The notes under the pieces: generated by a model
The model's database searches: none
Told to the model about the DNA's origin: nothing
Seen by the model: only the letters and a program-made list of their open reading frames with translations
Position numbers and translations under genes: made by a program
Source: Mycobacterium sp. MFM001
GTDB lineage: Bacteria > Actinomycetota > Actinomycetes > Mycobacteriales > Mycobacteriaceae
Assembly: GCF_003402475.1 (NCBI RefSeq)
Contig: NZ_BFAB01000004.1
Coordinates: 248,001 to 312,000, forward strand
Length of the DNA stretch: 64,000 bases
Direction of reading: 5' to 3'
Shown here: piece after piece, positions 60,636-64,000 of the stretch
Layout of the letters: the number at the start of each line of letters is the position of its first letter
Numbering within the stretch: the first letter of the stretch is position 1

Positions 60636-61952
60636 ATGGCGGGTCAATCCGACCGGTGGATCACCACTGCGCGAATCCTGCGTCGCGCAGGGTTCGGCGT
60701 GAGCGGCCCAGCCGTCGACGCGGTCGTCGCGCAAGACTGGCCCACCTATGTTGCGGCGGCCTTGGATTCGGACCCCGACGCCGACCCCGGCGCACGCGCG
60801 ACACCCATGCCCACCTTCGAGGTGCCACGCGCGCCCGGCAAGGGCGCGAGCAAAGAAGCGCGAAAGGCACACAACCGACAGCTTTCCGAGCAGATGTCCG
60901 AGTTGTCGGCGTGGTGGCTGCGGCGCATGGCGTCGGTCGACCAACCGGTGCACGAGAAGCTGACCTTGTTGTGGCACAACCACTTCGCCACCTCCGCCCA
61001 GAAGGTCCGCGTTGCCGACTACATGGCGGCGCAGAACCAGAAGCTGCGCACGCTCGCGCTCGGCGACTTCCGGACGCTGGCCTACGCGATGCTGACCGAC
61101 GCGGCGATGCTGCGCTGGCTGGACGGGCAGACCAACACCGCCAAGGCCCCCAACGAGAACCTGGCCCGCGAATTCATGGAGTTGTTCGCGCTCGGGCACG
61201 GCAACGGCTACACCGAGGACGACGTGCGGGCCGGCGCCCGGGCGTTGACCGGCTGGGTGATCAAGCCAAGCGGCGACACGTCGATGATGCCGAGGCGCCA
61301 CGACGACACCGCCAAGACCCTGCTCGGAGCCACCGGCGATTTCGACGCCGCCGGCTTCTGCGACACCGTGCTGGCCCAACCCAAGTCGTCGGAATACGTC
61401 GCCGGACGGCTGTGGCGGCAGTTGGCCTCCGACGACCTGCCGTCGGCAGGCGCCTTGAGCCGCGTCGTCGCCGCCTACGGACCCGGCCGTGACCTGAAGG
61501 CGCTCACCGCCGCGATCCTCACCGACGACGAGTTCGTCAGCGCCCGGGCCGCAATTGTCAACACGCCGGTGGAGTGGCTGGTCGGGATGATCCGGACGCT
61601 GCGTGTGCCGCTCGACGCCCCGAAGCGCATCAAGACGGTGGACGCGACGCTGAAAGCCCTGGGGCAGCGGCCTTTCTACCCGCCCGATGTGGGTGGCTGG
61701 CCGCACGGCCAGGTGTGGCTGTCCACCGCCAGCGCGGACGTGCGGTTCCGCGCGGCGAGCAACCTGGCCCGTGCCGGCGACCTGTCCACGATCGAGGGCA
61801 CCGCCGCCGGGGACCGCATCGACGCCGCCGGTTATCTCATCGGCGTGGGTGCATGGTCGGATCGCACCGTCGCCGCGCTCAAGCCGTTGGCGCGCAAGCC
61901 AGTTCAGCTGCTGGCCGCGGCTGTGAATACACCGGAGTACCTGACATCATGA
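60636..61952 (+). CDS. DUF1800 family protein
   Basis: 438-aa helical protein of the DUF1800 family, usually paired with a DUF1501 protein. Visible family blocks: TARILRRAGFGVSG, LTLLWHNHFATSAQKV, ANTAKAPNENLAREFMELFALG (ENxARELMELFxLG consensus), EDDVRAGARALTGW and PPDVGGWPHG. No signal peptide is evident. Function unknown; the pair is suspected in cell-surface assembly or export in other bacteria. Its stop overlaps the next gene (ATGA). Confidence 0.9.
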   Translation: MAGQSDRWITTARILRRAGFGVSGPAVDAVVAQDWPTYVAAALDSDPDADPGARATPMPTFEVPRAPGKGASKEARKAHNRQLSEQMSELSAWWLRRMASVDQPVHEKLTLLWHNHFATSAQKVRVADYMAAQNQKLRTLALGDFRTLAYAMLTDAAMLRWLDGQTNTAKAPNENLAREFMELFALGHGNGYTEDDVRAGARALTGWVIKPSGDTSMMPRRHDDTAKTLLGATGDFDAAGFCDTVLAQPKSSEYVAGRLWRQLASDDLPSAGALSRVVAAYGPGRDLKALTAAILTDDEFVSARAAIVNTPVEWLVGMIRTLRVPLDAPKRIKTVDATLKALGQRPFYPPDVGGWPHGQVWLSTASADVRFRAASNLARAGDLSTIEGTAAGDRIDAAGYLIGVGAWSDRTVAALKPLARKPVQLLAAAVNTPEYLTS

Positions 61953-63130
61953 ATCGCCGCAAGTTCCTGATCGCCAGCGCCGGCGTGGGCGCAGCCGGCC
62001 TGCTGTCCGGGACGGTGGCGGTCAGCTGGTCCGATCTGCTGCGGGCTGCGCACGACCGACCGTTGGCCGAAGGCAGCGGCGTGCTGGTGATCGTCACCCT
62101 GTACGGCGGCAACGACGGCATCAACACGGTAATCCCCTACGCCGACAATGCTTATCACGATGCCCGGCCCGAACTTGCCTATGCCCCAGGCGATGTGCTG
62201 CACCTCGATGACCAGCTGGGGCTCAACCCAGCGCTCAAAGGCATGGCCCAGCTGTGGAACCAGCGCAAGCTGGCCATCGTGCGGGGAGCCAGCTACCCCC
62301 GGCCCGACCACAGCCACTTCCGGTCGATGGATATCTGGCAGACGGCATCGCCGGCCGAGCCGGTCTCGACCGGCTGGATCGGCCGCTGGCTCGACGCTAC
62401 CGGCGACGATCCGCTGCGCGCGGTCAACATCGGGTCCGTGCTGCCCCCGCTGGCTGTGGGCGAAAAATGTACGGCGGCAGCGCTTTCCCCGACCGCCACG
62501 CCGGAATCGGCGGATAGGTTCGCCGCGACCATGGAGGCGCTGGGCGTCGACGACCCGGACGACACCCCGGCGATGTCCGCGGTGTGCGCCGCCTACCGCG
62601 CCAGCCGCACCACCGACACCACCTTGGCGGACATCAAACCGACTGGCGGGGAACACAACTCGCTCGCCGCCAAGCTGAGCATGGTGGCCAGCGCGGTAAG
62701 CGCCGGCGTGCCGACCCGGGTGTACGCGGTGCAGCTCGGCGGATTCGACACCCACGCCGACGAACGCGACACCCAGCAGCGGCTGCTGGGTACCTTCGAC
62801 GAAGCCCTGACGCCGTTCCTGCAGCAGATGGCCGCCGACCGGTACGGCAGGAACGTCGTCGTGCTGGCGTACTCGGAATTCGGGCGACGGGTGAAGGCCA
62901 ACGCGTCGCAGGGCACCGACCACGGCACTGCCGGCCCGGTGTTCGTGGCCGGCGCACCGGTCAAGGGCGGCTTCTACGGCGACGAGCCCAGCCTGACCGA
63001 TCTCGACAACGGAGACCTGAAGCCCACCACGGACTTTCGCGACGTCTACTACGAGTTGCTGGCGCGGACCCTGCAATCCGACCCCACCCCGGCGGTCGGC
63101 AGCGGCAGGCGCGCGCTGGGGTTCCTGTAA
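61949..63130 (+). CDS. DUF1501 family protein, Tat-exported
   Basis: 393 aa. The N-terminus MNRRKFLIASAGVGAAGLLSG is a twin-arginine signal, so the folded protein is probably exported. The alkaline-phosphatase-like/sulfatase-like DUF1501 fold shows VTLYGGNDGINTVIPY, RGASYPRPDHSHFRSMDIWQ, QLGGFDTHADERDTQ, YSEFGRRVKANASQGTDHGTAG, all family signatures. Translationally coupled to the DUF1800 gene. Ends 1 nt from the convergent NHL gene. Confidence 0.91.
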   Translation: MNRRKFLIASAGVGAAGLLSGTVAVSWSDLLRAAHDRPLAEGSGVLVIVTLYGGNDGINTVIPYADNAYHDARPELAYAPGDVLHLDDQLGLNPALKGMAQLWNQRKLAIVRGASYPRPDHSHFRSMDIWQTASPAEPVSTGWIGRWLDATGDDPLRAVNIGSVLPPLAVGEKCTAAALSPTATPESADRFAATMEALGVDDPDDTPAMSAVCAAYRASRTTDTTLADIKPTGGEHNSLAAKLSMVASAVSAGVPTRVYAVQLGGFDTHADERDTQQRLLGTFDEALTPFLQQMAADRYGRNVVVLAYSEFGRRVKANASQGTDHGTAGPVFVAGAPVKGGFYGDEPSLTDLDNGDLKPTTDFRDVYYELLARTLQSDPTPAVGSGRRALGFL

Positions 63131-63131
63131 G

Positions 63132-64000
63132 TCAGCTGGCGACCAGCTTCACCACCTGGTCGTTGCCGTAATCGGTGACGTAGACGTTGCCGGCGTCGTC
63201 GACCGCCACGCCCCTGGTGTAGCCGAGGCCGGTGACCGGCACCACGGTCTGCTGGTTCGACCGCGCATCCAGCCGCACCACCCTGCTGCCGTCGGTGACG
63301 TAGACGTTGCCCTGCTCGTCCGCCGCCAGCCCGGACGGGTCTTTCAGGCCGGTGAACGGGAGTACCTCCTGGCTGGTTGATCCGGGCGGCAGCTTCAGCA
63401 CCCGATTGTTGCCGGTATCGGCGATGTAGACGCGGCCCGCCTGGTCCACCGCGACTCCCTTGGGCCGTTCGAGGCCGTTGAACTGCAACACGCTCTGACC
63501 GGTCGACCCCGCATCGAGCTTGAGCACCCGGTTGTTGCCGGTATCGGCGACGTACACCCGACCCGCCCCGTCCACGGCCAGGCCCGCCGGCCGGTTGAGG
63601 CCGTCGAACGGCAGCGCGGTCTGGTTGGTCGACCCCACATCGAGTTTCACCACGCGGTTGCCGTCGGTGTCGGCGACGTAGACGTTGCCGTCCTTGTCGA
63701 CCGCCAGGCCATACGGTTCCTTCAGGTTGGTGAACGGCAGCACGGTCTGGCTGGTGGTCCCGGACTCCAGCTTCAGCACCCGGTCGTTGTCGATGTTGGC
63801 GACGTAGACGTTGCCCGCCGGGTCCACCGCCACGCCCTCCGGACCGGTGAGACCCGTGAACGGCAGTACGGTCGGCCGGTACGTTTTCGGTGCGGCCGAC
63901 GATTGGGCGTGCAGTTCTCCGCCCGTCGAGGCCACCCGCCACACGACGACGCCGACGGCGACGAGCACCAGCAGCGCAACCACAGCGATGGCCAGCGGCA
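63132..64000 (-). CDS. NHL beta-propeller protein, PknD sensor-like, 5' end outside window
   Basis: Partial gene: the frame is open to the window edge. What is visible is a TM helix (ALLVLVAVGVVVWRVAS), a short linker and a six-bladed NHL propeller. Blades recur about every 42 residues with the pattern GVAVDxxGNVYVADxxNNRVLKL and LPFTGL. This matches the extracellular sensor of PknD, so the missing 5' part may encode a Ser/Thr kinase, or the protein may be a kinase-less homologue. A GTG at 63983 could start a short form, but in-frame hydrophobic residues continue upstream (PLAIA), arguing that the gene extends further. Confidence 0.88.
   Translation of the reverse strand, partial: PLAIAVVALLVLVAVGVVVWRVASTGGELHAQSSAAPKTYRPTVLPFTGLTGPEGVAVDPAGNVYVANIDNDRVLKLESGTTSQTVLPFTNLKEPYGLAVDKDGNVYVADTDGNRVVKLDVGSTNQTALPFDGLNRPAGLAVDGAGRVYVADTGNNRVLKLDAGSTGQSVLQFNGLERPKGVAVDQAGRVYIADTGNNRVLKLPPGSTSQEVLPFTGLKDPSGLAADEQGNVYVTDGSRVVRLDARSNQQTVVPVTGLGYTRGVAVDDAGNVYVTDYGNDQVVKLVAS

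Overview
The window is high-GC DNA from a Mycobacterium, probably a slow-growing non-tuberculous species. Several things support this: PknG with its GlnX/GlnH partners, a complete yrbEAB-mceABCDEF operon, MIRU-type repeats, DUF222/13E12 and DUF3263 proteins, and a backbone whose gene order mirrors the M. tuberculosis Rv0410c-Rv0434 segment as I recall it, read in the opposite direction. It is not M. tuberculosis itself, because several blocks interrupt that backbone.

Layout. 1-2.7 kb: the end of an Mrp/Mnh antiporter operon (mnhF partial, mnhG), a SAM methyltransferase and an MFS transporter. 2.8-8.6 kb: conserved backbone with a LON-domain protein, a YbdK-like ligase, sodC, virR and a DUF3263 gene on the minus strand, then def, a GNAT gene and xthA on the plus strand. 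8.8-18.6 kb: a two-gene cassette (small glycine-zipper membrane protein plus very large CtpH-type P-ATPase) present twice in tandem. 18.6-23.8 kb: an Rv0424c-like gene, then an inserted minus-strand signalling block: a 1265-residue hybrid histidine kinase / response regulator / SpoIIE phosphatase / anti-sigma-type ATPase, a STAS protein coupled to it, and a PAS-ANTAR antiterminator. 23.9-27.1 kb: TPP riboswitch, thiC, thiD and a hydrolase, translationally overlapped.

27.1-47.1 kb: an accessory block. It carries a Baeyer-Villiger-type monooxygenase, a double-headed TetR regulator, an MpaB-like oxygenase, a divergent Mce-associated pair, the whole mce operon, a MarR gene with a strong palindromic operator, an F420-type oxidoreductase, an SDR and a 13E12 HNH protein at the far edge. 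47.2-55.0 kb: backbone resumes with lpqL, interrupted by two MEDS-domain regulators (one fused to STAS, one to an anti-sigma-type ATPase) and a GDSL hydrolase. It continues with thiG-thiS-thiO under a second TPP riboswitch, thiE, and mutT3. Two single MIRUs and a perfect 3 x 57 bp MIRU-type tandem array lie in this and the mce region. 55.1-59.6 kb: the glnX-glnH-pknG amino-acid sensing operon. 59.6-64 kb: a nuclease-like pseudogene broken by one amber codon, a DUF1800/DUF1501 secretion-linked pair, and a 5'-truncated NHL beta-propeller protein resembling the PknD sensor.

The strongest candidates for something undescribed are the four-module signalling fusion with its STAS and ANTAR neighbours, the MEDS-STAS / MEDS-ATPase pair, and the duplicated CtpH cassette, whose proteins carry an internal degenerate copy of the P-type ATPase core. 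Family assignments come from motifs and recalled homologues; no database search was run.
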